A stretch of 64,000 bases of DNA from Ascarosepion bandense (Eukaryota > Mollusca > Cephalopoda > Sepiida > Sepiidae): NCBI GenBank assembly GCA_037127315.1, contig JBBBDQ010000347.1:450001-514000 (forward strand). Reading direction: 5' to 3'. Below, one piece after another: positions 32,173 through 43,208 of this stretch (the stretch's first letter is position 1; the number at the start of each line of letters is the position of its first letter). The notes below the pieces were generated by a model that was not told where the DNA came from, did no database searches, and saw only the letters and a program-made list of their open reading frames with translations. Position numbers and translations under genes: made by a program.

Positions 32173-33430
32173 CTTAGATGATTTGAGACATTTTTATATC
32201 CTGAATTACTTTTACAATAATCGCTGGCTAAGATTTTTCTCCCGGTTGGTTGTAAAAGTTTGTGAGTGCCAACAGAATACGACATAGCCACATTTGAATG
32301 AATCGACGATTAATCACTGTTGCAGAGTGAGACACGAAGTCTTAAAATATCTTCTACTTGTTTGGAATAGAAATATTTCTTCTGGAATGAAAGCCGAAAT
32401 CGCTCTGCAATTTAAGCACGAAGCTGGATTCACGCATTCCAAAGGCATGAACCTGATGAATTGAATAAATTATATCAGACTGGAATTTAAATATTAATTT
32501 CACGGTTACCATTGATGACACTCAGTAAATCCACGCATCAAGGATACTGAAGGGTTACCTCTCAACACAATTTCATACTAAAATGGGCGTTTCTTCTGGA
32601 CCCCATCAATTGTTCTACTTTGATTTTTAATTTTCACAACCATTTATCGTGTCTCTCTAGTAAGGTTGATCAGTTCGATAACGTCAAAATGAATGTATGA
32701 ATTTTTATCTATCAATTTTTAAGCCTTGAGCATTTTAGAACATAAATTATATAAAAATTGTCTATGACTCTAGATATATACATAAGGCAATCAATAAACT
32801 GAGTTAAATGTAATATAAAATTCAAACTTGATAATGGCTAAAATATAGCTGAAAGCGCTTGGATAGATAAAACATTCGGACAATTGATGTATAATTTGTG
32901 TTCTTAAAGAAAATAATTACATGTGCATATAAAAATTATTAAAAAGCTTAACAACAGAACTGTTCTAACGAAACTTGCATAAATCATGGATAGCTGCCTA
33001 AATAAACACTTTTTTTAATTATATATTTATTTAAAGTCCGTGAAAAAATTATATATGTATTTAGATACACATATTATTCAGGCAGGACCCAGTACAATTA
33101 TAAATAATAGTAGGTCATCAGCATCGATATTTTCAGATATCTTCTTCTTTGTAAGATTAAGAGTAGGATCACCACACCCGATCAGAAAGAGCATCACACT
33201 ATATTGCCCGACATGCTGAATATGCTAGCCATTCGTCTTGTCTATGAAAAAAGACTTAGTGATATTTTTCTGGTCAATGCGTAGACAGTGTGTGGAAGAG
33301 AGAAAAAAAAAACAACTGCATAAATTGTTGTGAATAAAGTGTTAATTGCTTTAGAAATGTTTATATTTATTAACATATGATTGCATGCGCTTATACTACG
33401 CTGGCACATCGTTTCTCGTCCGTTCACAGA
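32173..33430. other. Unassigned
   Basis: AT-rich; nothing recognised. Confidence 0.35.
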
Positions 33431-33439
33431 AATGAAGCA

Positions 33440-33500
33440 AATTTGAGCCTGGGCAGTAATTAGATAGGCAACCGCAAGGGAATACCAGGTGTTGAAAGTT
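33440..33500 (+). mobile_element. 5S rRNA-derived SINE fragment
   Basis: The 3' half of a 5S-like head only: 'gagcctgggcagtaattaga' and 'agggaataccaggtgttg'. The body downstream is not recognisable. Confidence 0.6.
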
Positions 33501-33812
33501 AAATGACTGACCCTGCAAACCGGCTACAGATACAGTTATTCTTCTCATACAATAGGAAGACCTCGATATATGAAGCTGGTTCTAGAATAACGGGTCCGCA
33601 TCCCTAACTGAAAATGAGTGAGGACTGAGTGTTAAAGCAGATGAGTACCGTAAATATGTTGGCGAAATTAGTCCTTGAGGAATTTAATGCATCATCGGAA
33701 ATAATTGATTGCCCACTGAAACTTCTACTCCAGTTTTGATTACACAAATCTGCGCATGTGCACTACAATTTTGTACTGTGATTGACGAATTTAAAAGAAG
33801 TTTCTAAGGAAT
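33501..33812. other. Unassigned
   Basis: Nothing recognised. Confidence 0.35.
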
Positions 33813-33814
33813 TC

Positions 33815-33950
33815 TTCTTCTTCTTCTTCTTTATCTTCTTCTTCTGTGGGCTGTGTCTCTCGGGCCGTAGGCGATCATAGCCCTCCTCATTCTTTGTCTT
33901 TTGTAGCGCTTAATATATTTCGTTAGTTCAATCAAACATTTCTCTACACG
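33815..33950 (-). mobile_element. RTE LINE 3' tip with (TTC)n
   Basis: (TTC)n at 33815-33845 is the reversed (GAA)n tail, followed by 'gtaggcgatcatagccctcc', the end of the RTE ORF. A very short insertion. Confidence 0.65.
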
Positions 33951-34148
33951 TCATCTGCGGAGAAAGCTGAGTGTTTTGCCCACAGATTCTCATCCAACTC
34001 CACATTCGACTCGTCCGGAGTACACCCACCCGACTTCCCTATTAAAACTGAGGCCAAACTGCACGACGTATATATTACCCCGACAGTAGTATCCAGAGTA
34101 ATTTCAAAACTCGACCCCCATAAGGCGTGTGGAGACGATGGAATCCCG

Positions 34149-35123
34149 GTGATAGTCCTTAAGAGGTGTGCTCCTGAACTTTCCCCTGTCCTCTCTAAAC
34201 TATTTAACTACTGCCTTTCTGCTTCCTGCTTTCCTGCATGCTGGAAGTTCTCTTCAGTCGTTCCTGTATTTAAGAATTGTGGTGAACCCTCGGACCCATC
34301 CAACTATCGCCCTATCAGTCTTCTACCGATATGCGGGAAAGTATTCGAGGCTATAATCAATGATGAAATAGTTCATCATCTCACCGCCCACAAACTGTTC
34401 TCCGACAGGAAATATAGGTTCCGCTTTGCTAGATCCACGGCCGACCTGCTAACAATCGTAACGGAGTACATGCTACAGGCCCTTGATGTGTCTGACGAGG
34501 CTCGCTCGGTTGCACTGGACATCTCCAAGGCTTTCGACAGGGTTTGGCACTCTGGCCTCCTATGCAAACTACGCGGTTATGGTATTACCGGTCGCCTGCT
34601 TGACCTAATCCAATATTTCTTAAATAACCGCAAAATGAAGGTCGTTCTGAATGGGTGTGCCTCTTCGTCCTACAGCACGAATGCTGGTGTCCCACAGGGC
34701 TCTATCGTGGGCCCGACGATCTTCCTTATTTTCGACTTCCCAGATGAGATCAAGTCCCAAGTAGGCATCTACGCAGATGACACTACAATATACTCCTGCA
34801 CCAGTAAGAAACCTGTCGTGGCGGACAGACATAATCTCGCTGCTGACCTTGAGCGGGATCTACACTCTGTGGTGAACTGGGGCAAGAAGTGGCTTGTCAA
34901 CTTCAATTCATCTAAGACCAAGCTCTTGTCTGTCAACTATTACAGGCAACCTCTCCTGCCTCCCATAAGCATGGACCAAGCGATTCTCCCGGAGAGTAAT
35001 ACACTACGCCTCCTCGGACTTACCCTGTCCTCAGACCTCAAATGGAACAACTATATTGAATTCATAGCAAAATCTACTGCTAAGAAGATTGGGTCACTAT
35101 GTCGGATGTTTTTTTCCAGCTGA
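34149..35123 (+). CDS. LINE-A reverse transcriptase domain (partial ORF)
   Basis: Non-LTR reverse transcriptase of target-primed retrotransposition. Visible in order: PSNYRPISLLPICGKVFE (about residues 52-69), ALDISKAFDRVWH with the first catalytic Asp (about 121-133), NAGVPQGSIVGP (about 178-189) and GIYADDTTIY with the two catalytic Asp (about 207-216). Between GPTIFLIF and PDEIKSQ a few residues are missing compared with the sister copy at 55.4 kb (FLIYINDLPDNIRSQ). The frame begins inside the ORF (no true start) and stops early at 35121; the C-terminal segment continues in another frame from 35248 (FFSRTSRLWNSL). Coding GC is well above the background. Not autonomous. Confidence 0.9.
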   Translation: MIVLKRCAPELSPVLSKLFNYCLSASCFPACWKFSSVVPVFKNCGEPSDPSNYRPISLLPICGKVFEAIINDEIVHHLTAHKLFSDRKYRFRFARSTADLLTIVTEYMLQALDVSDEARSVALDISKAFDRVWHSGLLCKLRGYGITGRLLDLIQYFLNNRKMKVVLNGCASSSYSTNAGVPQGSIVGPTIFLIFDFPDEIKSQVGIYADDTTIYSCTSKKPVVADRHNLAADLERDLHSVVNWGKKWLVNFNSSKTKLLSVNYYRQPLLPPISMDQAILPESNTLRLLGLTLSSDLKWNNYIEFIAKSTAKKIGSLCRMFFSS

Positions 35124-35247
35124 ATCCATCCTGCATATATACAAGTCAACCATCCGTCCGTGCATGGAGTACTGCTGACATTTATGGTCAGGTGCCCCTG
35201 CCGTTCTCTTCAGTGTTCTTGACAGGCTCCAAAGGAGAGTCTGTAAT

Positions 35248-35592
35248 GTGCTAGGTACTGATCTGGCGGCTCGACTGCAGTCACTTCCTCATCATCGAAA
35301 TGTGGCCGCCCTTTGTCTGTTCTATAAATACTTTCATGGCTTCTGCTCAGACGAACTTATGTCACTGATGCCTCCTCAACTGGTGCTTACTCATGCAACC
35401 AGACTGGCAACTGGGTCCCACCCATTCACAGTCAGGTTAGCCAAATGCAGACGACAATTCTACTCCTGCAGCTTCTTCTCTCGCACTTCCCGCCTGTGGA
35501 ACTCGCTCCGGTATTCTTGCTTTCCTGACGGCTACAACCTCCAAAAATTTAAATGCAAAGTCAATACTCATCTACTAACCACTGGACTCTAG
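35248..35592 (+). pseudogene. LINE-A ORF C-terminal segment, out of frame with RT
   Basis: 114 open codons: GTDLAARLQSLPHHRNVAA, LCLFYKYFHGFCSDELMSL and FFSRTSRLWNSLRYSCFP, ending LQKFKCKVNTHLL and stop. This segment ends Jockey/CR1-superfamily ORF2 proteins. It is separated from the RT frame by a damaged interval at 35120-35247. Confidence 0.9.
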
Positions 35593-35804
35593 CTCTCTCC
35601 CCACCCCTGTATAACCTTCCCTTTCTCTCCACCTATGTATCTGTCATCGCACCTGCTTTCTCAGCTTTCGATTGTTCCTTTCTAACTAGTTTGTACTCCT
35701 CACTCTTTTCTAATTAATCTTTTTACATTTATGTAGCCCCCTGTACATCCGTGGCGTTTCCGCGTTGCTCGGGGTGAAATGATTTTTAAAAAAAGTGTTA
35801 CACA

Positions 35805-36330
35805 ATGTTTTTCCTTGTCCTTATTTCCCTCTATCCGCTGTATGATTATTAGACGCTTCAAACCCTTGTTCAACATTACGTGTCCCAGAAGCTTCAACTG
35901 TTCCTTCAGGATATTAAGTACACTTTCTTTGTGTGTGAACTCTCTCTAAGATTTCGTCGTTGTTACCCTCAGTATTGATATTCTAAGCTCAGCTTAGATG
36001 TGGCACAAGGCCGAAATTATGAGGTATCCAGTGAGGATCTAACTCACTGCTCACTTGTAACAGTTTCTATCGAGACAGGCTTGCTAACCATTAACACCAC
36101 GTAGGGGTATCCTGGTACTCTCAGTATATTTCTCTAGAAACATATTTCTGTTGTTTCCAGGCTGTCTTTCATCTTTGAGGAGATTGTCAAGCATTCGTTT
36201 TCAGATAAAAGTACTGATATCACGTAAGAGTTCAGTAATTTTCTTGTCTCTTAATACTCTGCTTAGCTTTTGGAATGCGTCCTTGGCCAACCGGATATGG
36301 TTTCGGATCTTAGCGTTACAGTGGTTTTAT
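35805..36330 (-). mobile_element. RTE LINE fragment split by a SINE-B
   Basis: Left part 35805-35967 and right part 36114-36330 together make one collinear piece of the RTE C-terminal region in reverse ('ttcaactgttccttcaggat', 'ctgttgtttccaggctgtct'). The SINE-B insertion lies between. Confidence 0.7.
35976..36113 (-). mobile_element. SINE-B inserted in RTE, with imperfect TSD
   Basis: Reverse SINE-B from 'ttctaagctcagcttagatg' to 'ctaaccattaacaccacgta'. The target words gttaccctcagtat (35962-35975) and ggtactctcagtat (36114-36127) are imperfect copies, as expected of an aged target-site duplication. SINE-B moved after this RTE copy landed. Confidence 0.75.
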
Positions 36331-36636
36331 TATTTTATTGTCACATGATTTGGAATAGACAGCTTTCTTTTTTCGCTAAGAATGATTAAACCCCAGCCTA
36401 TCTTAATATTAATCTCCACATATAGTACAAGGAAGAGAGCTAGATTCCTGTTGTTATCATGGATATGTGTGAAAGTAAATGCTGCTGGTTAGGGTGGAGT
36501 AGAATTTAAATCACATAACGGTAAGAAATATCCTTTATATTACAATCTTGACCATTTAATGTTAAATGTCTTAAATAGTAAAAATCATAAGTGTTTAAAG
36601 ATAAAACATAAACAATTTTAATGCGTAAAAGATTTC

Positions 36637-36695
<59 letters not shown>

Positions 36696-37085
36696 TTAAG
36701 AAAGGCAATAAGGCTAAGGTATGTTTTCTCCTTACGTTCACCTGTTGAAGAGATCAAGAGATAATTAAGGTAGAAAGGTGCTAAAATATGAAAAGAAAAG
36801 TCAGACAAAGAAGAATATTTAGATCCTTGTTAAATAACTAATAGAGTTGAACAGCAAAAACCAGTATTCAAATTTAACAAGACTTAATAGAGAGCAAAAT
36901 AGTAAAAATGTCTGAGCGGAAAAGAGTGTGTGAAGTTTGCAGTATCGGAGCAATCACCTTTGGTCCAGTCTCTGAAATCATAAATATATTCTGTTTTTTC
37001 TTTTAACTCTAGGTTTTTTTATATTTGTATATTTTACTTTTTTTTTATTTTTTGTTAATTTTCATTATATTCTGTGCAGTTCTTT
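36331..37085. other. Unassigned; (TA)n at 36635-36694
   Basis: AT-rich DNA with a ~60-bp (TA)n tract in the middle. Nothing else recognised. Confidence 0.5.
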
Positions 37086-37089
37086 ACTT

Positions 37090-38275
37090 TCTTTGTCATG
37101 GGCAAAGAAGTGTCATTTAATAAGTCTTTGAGTAAGTTCTCGCCATTTTTAACAGATTGTGTTCCATCTATAAAGATTGTAATGCCTATATAAAGAAGTA
37201 CTATAAACAAGCAGGAAATTCACTGTATGTCATTTCGTAGACGTGTAAACAAATTTGTTTCTCATAGCGTTAAACATGTTGAATTTCGTGCAAAGGAAAG
37301 TGCATTTGCTGGGAATTTTACTGGTAAAGTTTAATTAAAATAAATCTGTAACTGAAGTACATAGGATGTTGTTTAGACGCTTCAAAAATAATGATTATAA
37401 AGTTAAAAACAAAGAACGCCCCTGGCGCACCAAAAATGTTTGAAGACAAAGAATTAGAGTCATTAATTCAGGATGACTCATTTCAGGCGTATACTTAACT
37501 TGCAGAATTATTAGGAGTTAATCACCCAACAGTTTCGAAACTTTTGAAAAAAATAAGCATGTTTCAAAAGCCAGGAGATTGGGAGCCGTACGAGGTGAAG
37601 CCGAGGGATATCGAACGGCGTCTTGTCACGCGTGAACAGATGTTTCAACGACAGTAAAACAAAAATTATTTTGCATCTTATCGTGACAGGCAATAAAAAG
37701 TGGATACACTACAATAACCCTAACTGAAGAAGATAGTGTGATAAGCCCGGCTATGCACCAGCACCGGATATTTAGGTTTCAAAACTTCTGCTCTGCATTT
37801 GGTGGAATCAGCTGAGTGTAGTTTATCATGAGCTACCCAAACTGACGAAAACAATCCCAGAAGATAGCTATCGACTACTATTGGAATATCTGAGCCGAGC
37901 AGTGAATTTAAACGGCCACTATACTAGCAGAGGCACTGAAAAATGTTTTGGCAACATGACAACGCTCAGCCACATGTTGCAAAATGTGTGAAAACCTACT
38001 TAAAAACCTGCTTAAATGGCAAGTCCCACCCCACTCGCCATATTCACCAGATATTACCTCGTCCGGTTGTCTCTGGTTCTGATAAATTGCAAATGGCCTG
38101 GCTGAGCAACACTAACCTTTCTTATAAAGAAGCCAAAAAATGGGTCGACGTTTAAAAAGCCTCAAAAGACGTGTCGTCTTTACGGCGTGAAATTCAAATG
38201 CTGCCTGAAGGATTGAAAAAAGCAGTGGCAAGCGATGGACAGTACTTTCAGTGACATGATTCTTACTAGTTTTTT
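37090..38275 (+). pseudogene. Mariner transposase relic (DD34D type)
   Basis: Cut-and-paste DNA transposase, broken. Patches in order: DYKVKNKERPWRTKN (DNA-binding linker; usually DKERSGRP), LGVNHPTVSKLLKK-like helix-turn-helix text at about 37510, IVTGNKKWIHYNNP at about 37680 (the family's TGDEKW has lost its first catalytic Asp to Asn), LLCIWWNQ at about 37790, FWQHDNAQPHVAKCVKTYL at about 37944 (second Asp kept), and LPEG near 38200. Stops and shifts separate the patches. Reading order and length match a full mariner (~345 residues). Terminal repeats not resolved. Confidence 0.85.
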
Positions 38276-38898
38276 GTAAATAAAAAATACTTTTCATGAA
38301 AAAAACAGAGGATACATATTCAAGGTTCTAATAGCTGCAATCTTTAGCTTCTTAAAGTTGCACTCTTCTGTTGCCAAGTGATGCTCATTTCTTTTCGCAA
38401 TTTTAGACAGTATAAAAGTTATTTTTGGTGTAAAAATTTAACATTGTGTTAATTCAAATTTTTTCAGTTTTGCTTATCTTATTAACACAATTGATAATTC
38501 CTCGTTACTTTTTGGTTTGTGACTAGTCAATCGAATAAATGTTCACATGCGGCATAGGATTAATGCGGAGGAATTGGATAAGAATATTCGGATTTTTCTT
38601 TTTGTAAGCTCCAAATCCGTCAGTAACATGAAAAAGAGGTATACAGTCCAACTTAACACTTAATATATGAGTTGGATATATGATTGGGTTCTATCAAAGT
38701 TATCTCCCAATTTGATGATAATATGAGAAAGGGTTTTCATCTTTCGAGATCTGCACTTCAACTGATTAAACTTATTTCTCCCGCGTATTTCTGCATATTG
38801 ATTTTGTGACTTTCCATGTGTGATACGTTATTTTTAGCCATAAGCCGGTTCTGTTTCCAAGGATTTGTCTATAAAATATTACTCTTTATTTTTATATA
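38276..38898. other. Unassigned
   Basis: AT-rich; nothing recognised. Confidence 0.35.
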
Positions 38899-39203
38899 TC
38901 TAAACTTATTTATAAATGGAACTTTGTCTGTGTGTGTGTGTCTGTGTATGTGTATCCGTTACCTATAGACTCCGAAACGGCTGAACCGATTTTCTTGAAA
39001 TTTTCCACAGTTGTACTATAAGCATCTGCGACTGTTCTTAGATAGGTTTTGTGCCCAGATACACCCGATAAATATCGAAAATCGATAATCGAAAAAATCG
39101 GGTTATAGAATGAGTGGTCCGATTTTAATCAAATTTGATACACACATAGACAAAGACATAAGAAACGATACTCAGAAGTCTCTTACAATAGTGCAGAAAA
39201 TCG

Positions 39204-39247
<44 letters not shown>

Positions 39248-39601
39248 GCGTGTGTGTCTGTTTGTCTGCCTGTATGTCTGTATTTTTATATCCCTTTTAT
39301 TTTAGTTTTTGCTTTGGGTTTGGCTCTAAGTAGGTATAATTGTAGTTCTTAGTCTCAGTCATGATAGCATTTACTAAGCGGACTCATTTAGCCTTCAAAA
39401 TTCAGTTTACGACGAAAAAAATATTTGATATCGATACCAGGAAATCAAAATTTCACTTACATCTATTCATTTTTCTTTAAGTCTAAGGTTTCGCTTTAAC
39501 TGGTAACAACTAATACTTTTTAGTCTTTCGTGCCAACGTCCAAACGTGGATTAGTTTTAAAGCTTTTATTACACCCGAGCAACGCCGGGTTATACTGCTA
39601 G
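38899..39601 (+). mobile_element. Non-autonomous Helitron
   Basis: Starts TC (38899) after an A and ends CTAG (39598-39601) before a T, so it sits in an AT dinucleotide with no duplication, as Helitrons do. A GC-rich hairpin acccgagcaacgccgggt (39573-39590) lies 7 nt before CTAG. The interior has (GT)n, 'ctccgaaacggctgaaccga', repeated 'aaaatcgataatcgaaaaaa' and a (TA)n tract at 39205-39243. There is no Rep/helicase ORF. Confidence 0.9.
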
Positions 39602-39748
39602 TAACATATAAGAAGAAAGAGTAATAGTTTATAGACAGCATGTATTTAATGCTGTGGGTGTTAAGGATGAATATGTAGTAACGAAACAAATAGTATGAAG
39701 TAGGAAGTGATGATTTTGAAAATATGGAAGATGAATAGTTTTCTGGCC

Positions 39749-39990
39749 TGATAAGGCCAGGAAGAAACACAGGGAAATAAGAAGGTAGGTTCAACCAGTG
39801 TATTAGGATAACAGAACATCTATACAAGTTAAGAATGTTAGTAGTCAGCAAATAGAAGTGTACGTCCGAACTGTATAGCTACGCTGCGTCGCGACTGTCT
39901 CACGACTGCCTCGACTTCCTTAGCAGAATTCAAGAAGGTCAGTATTATATGAAGGAAGAAGAGTCCATTCCATAATAGAGCACCATAACA
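39749..39990. mobile_element. LTR-like repeat, copy 2
   Basis: Same sequence as 30467-30667 with an extra ~45-bp CG-bearing insert ('acgctgcgtcgcgactgtct'). Begins TGATA, ends TAACA. Confidence 0.55.
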
Positions 39991-40439
39991 AATGACCATA
40001 TATTTGAAGAGGTTCATATCTTAAATTTCGAGAAATAATCCATACTAGATTATATTAAAAACATAAAAAGCGGCGTTACTGAAAACAAATCTGTTTGAAC
40101 AAAACATTTTTCTTACAACTGACATTCAGATGGAATGAGGGTGGCTTGTCTGCTTGGATGAATAAAAGGAATCCTTAGCTAAGTAATGTGTGAAAATTGA
40201 TTTGACTAAAAATGGAGTATTAATGATCTTCCCAAACATCACTGCACTGCCTTAATACGGTCGACAATGTCAACGCGAATTTGCTCATTTTCTACCCTGC
40301 AGACGGGATGACGCAATAGTTTCTCTCATTTATTGCTGTTTCCATGGAAAATTCTCGTATGAAGGTCGATTCATTCATGAAAATTAAATAAAACGATGCA
40401 TAACGGCAATGCAAAAGACATTAAAAACAAATAGAAAAT
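39991..40439. other. Unassigned
   Basis: Nothing recognised. Confidence 0.35.
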
Positions 40440-40860
40440 TATTGAAAATCCCCATTGTCAATAATTTTAGCCATTTCGGCTCCCAATTATATCAATGCCA
40501 ATTTTTGTTTTTATTGGTATGTCAACCTTTAACATGTTTACTACAACGAAGAAGACGCTTCTAATTTGGCTGCAAATCTCCCGGAGTTGACTGTTCGTGA
40601 GTAATTATGGAAAGCTTTAGCGGTAGAATCTAGCAAACAGGAATAGGGTACAAGAACGAACGCATGAACAAAACAAAATAAAATAAATAAAAATGCTTCT
40701 TAAAAGAACGTTCTTGAAATTTGTTAATCTATTGTCAAAAACACCTTTCAAAAATCTATTTCAGCTAATAACATTCTGTCTCCAAAATCTTTTTTGTAAA
40801 GTAGAAAAAGTAGTGTTCTATAGCCACACTGAGCCAAGACGGCGATGCAAAAAGAAGAAG
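40440..40860 (+). repeat. Unclassified interspersed repeat, copy 1
   Basis: Shares long stretches in order with 45598-46140: 'caattatatcaatgccaatt', 'gacgcttctaatttgg', 'gcaaatctcccg.agttgac', 'ttcgtgagtaatta' and later 'attgtcaaaa'. No ORF or terminal structure, so the class is unknown. Confidence 0.75.
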
Positions 40861-42105
40861 AAAAAGAAAGTAAACTAGAAAGCCTTGGGTAAAAATATAA
40901 TTTAATTGGACAGGAAAAACATTTAATTACATTAAAAAAATAAGAAAATATCATTAAATTGGTTGAATAAAACACAGGGAATAAGATGACATTTATAATT
41001 AACGGCAGAGAGATAGTTTTGAAAAATTTTAGGGCTCAGAATTAAGAAAGACAATTTAGATGTTTTGACACCCACAGGGCAGACTAAATGCAAAAGGGTC
41101 AGGGTAAAAACAGCAGCTAAACTATTTACTGATTTTGTGTAAATGAATGGCAGATTATGGTTTAGAACATATATGAAAACGGCGAAAGTTATTAAAAGCT
41201 ACAAAAGACAGACAATTGTAGCGAGCCATGATAACAAATAATATTTTTGTATGTAACTTCTCCACTGAAGGGACAAGATACTTACAAAAATACAGTTAAA
41301 GAATAATAAACTCTGTGAGGTGTTCACTATCATTTCTTGACACATAGTAGTGTGGGGGCTTACTATGCAAGGTTAATTTAGATTTGGATTTTACATGGCA
41401 CAAGGCCACTTCCCAAAAGAACTTCCTAACTAAATCCTTGCATACCACTATTATTTTTATAAGCGTTGAAATCATTCATTAAACAAGCAAATAGAAAGTT
41501 GAATGAAATTGACAAAGCATCAATTGCAACTATAAAGTGTATTAACAATAACAAGAAATACATACATTACATAAATGTTGAATTTGTTTGTTTGCAAGTG
41601 TCTTCCATGGACTGTATGAAAATTGTGTTAGAGCTTTTGAAGTAAGTTGAAATGTTCATTGTCGCTGAATGATTTATCAGTGTGATAAGAAACTTGTGTG
41701 AGGAATATTATTGATAAACGAATTGTTCAGTTCTGATTGTTCATAAATAACTTTCATTTTTTCGTGTACAGAGGAATGAAGTTGTAAGAAATAGTGAGTT
41801 GGACTTAATATTTTACATGATGTGTGTGAAAGGATTTCTTGTGCCAACTGTAATAATTTGCACATGTGTTATTTAAAGAAATAAAAGGCATCTACTTGCG
41901 TCTTGCAATTAGTGAGGATGTGTGAGAGAATTACTTAATATTGAAGAACGCGATTCCGTGATAGCAGCATGCTATCTCAGGCAGCTGTGAACTGCCTTGC
42001 TTGGTGGTATGTGGAAACTGCTGTAACTGTCGGAAAGTGCGCGGCAATTCGCTTAAATAGGTGTTCACACATCCTTACGATTTAGCGCTAAAAATGTGGT
42101 TCGCC
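40861..42105. other. Unassigned
   Basis: AT-rich; 41980-42060 is somewhat richer in GC. Nothing recognised. Confidence 0.35.
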
Positions 42106-42180
42106 ATCCTTGAATCTGATTGGCTAGCTCAAACCAATCAGCAAAGAGATTACATTTACTCAAATATAAAATAGTTACAT
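42106..42180. promoter_or_regulatory. Candidate core promoter: inverted CCAAT pair and TATA
   Basis: TGATTGG (42117-42123) and CCAATCA (42134-42140) form an inverted pair 10 bp apart, with TATAAAAT at 42165-42172. A start near 42195 on the plus strand would be predicted. No gene downstream is recognised, so this may be chance or part of a repeat. Confidence 0.2.
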
Positions 42181-42281
42181 ACAGAATTTAATATATACAT
42201 TATCGTGAATGCGTAAGTAAATGTGTGTGTTTCCATATGTATGTGCATGTGTCACAATAAGACTGATATTATTTATATATA

Positions 42282-42764
42282 GTAATTCCCCAAGCATAAT
42301 ACACCTTTATACATAATACGCAACCCTAAAATTTGTGCTTAAAGTTCAGAAAAATTCTTCTACTCACGCCTAATACGCACTCCTTGTTTCGTAGTCAAAC
42401 CCTATAAATTGTACATCTCCAATTTTATTAATGCCAGCGTTTCGTATTCTTATTCAAGCTGTAATTGAAGATATTATCAAAACATATATATATATCAATA
42501 CCTATATTTTGCCTACGCGCAGACTTATTAACCTGTTTTTGTTTGATATGTGCAAGCATAGAATAATATGATTCAAATTTAGTTTTATGATAATTCTTAT
42601 TATATTCTACATTTGTAAATTTGACATTCTTAAAGGATCACAATCGCAGAATGCTAGTGTCAAATCGACCTGTGAAAGGGCAATTTTTGTAACTGTGCGT
42701 AATACGCACCCCTAATTTTGATAATTATTGTATGGAAAATTGCGTGTTATATATGGAGTATTAC
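42282..42764. mobile_element. MITE-like element with inverted ends
   Basis: Ends 'gtaattccccaagcataata' and (inverse) 'gtaatactccatatataaca' match at 16 of 24 positions, and both ends carry 'taatacgca.ccct' inside. About 480 bp, non-coding. Resembles the fragment at 17.6 kb in style. Confidence 0.55.
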
Positions 42765-43208
42765 GGTAATATATTTCGGTAGTTTTTTCTTTGTTTTTAA
42801 CAACGCTTTTCTCTTTGTCAATTCTTTGATTAGACGCTATTATTTTAATCATTTCATCACAAAAAGTCTATAATGCTACTAAGACATACGAGTTACTACA
42901 AGCGAAAGACAATGAGAATACTTCAGGAGAAGGAACTGGACACAAAATTCCTAACAGAAAACAAAAGCTAAATTCTACTCTTGTTCTAATTACTGGGAAG
43001 TACTGTGAGCAGAATGATAAACGAACCTATCTACTACTATTTAAAAAAAACTACAGATCAACAGAACCTTGGACTAACTAATTTTTCAAACCAAACATAT
43101 GTACCAACAAAGGTAAGTAGCTTAGATGTGACTGGATATTACATGTGGGAGCTCGTAAAAACGCCCTGTTTCTATCGTCAGAATCCAACTGGCACATTTA
43201 TAAATCTA
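42765..43208. other. Unassigned
   Basis: A 78-codon frame at 43005 has no recognisable family and runs into the Helitron end, so I do not call a gene. Confidence 0.35.

Larger units (their letters stand above)
33955..35795 (+). mobile_element. LINE-A with nearly intact RT and 3' end
   Basis: 5'-truncated Jockey/CR1-superfamily LINE. It covers the region before RT, the whole RT domain, the C-terminal segment and the 3' UTR, ending 'ggggtgaaatgatttttaaa' plus A-run. The 3' UTR has the 'tgtagccccctgtacatccg' block shared by all LINE-A tails. One RT frame is open for 324 codons; a break follows at about 35120. Confidence 0.95.

Noticed and set aside
30467..39990. One 9.5-kb LTR retrotransposon bounded by the two LTR-like repeats
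   Set aside because: No primer-binding site, gag, protease or integrase-like text is seen between them; the interval is filled with a satellite, LINEs, a mariner and a Helitron.
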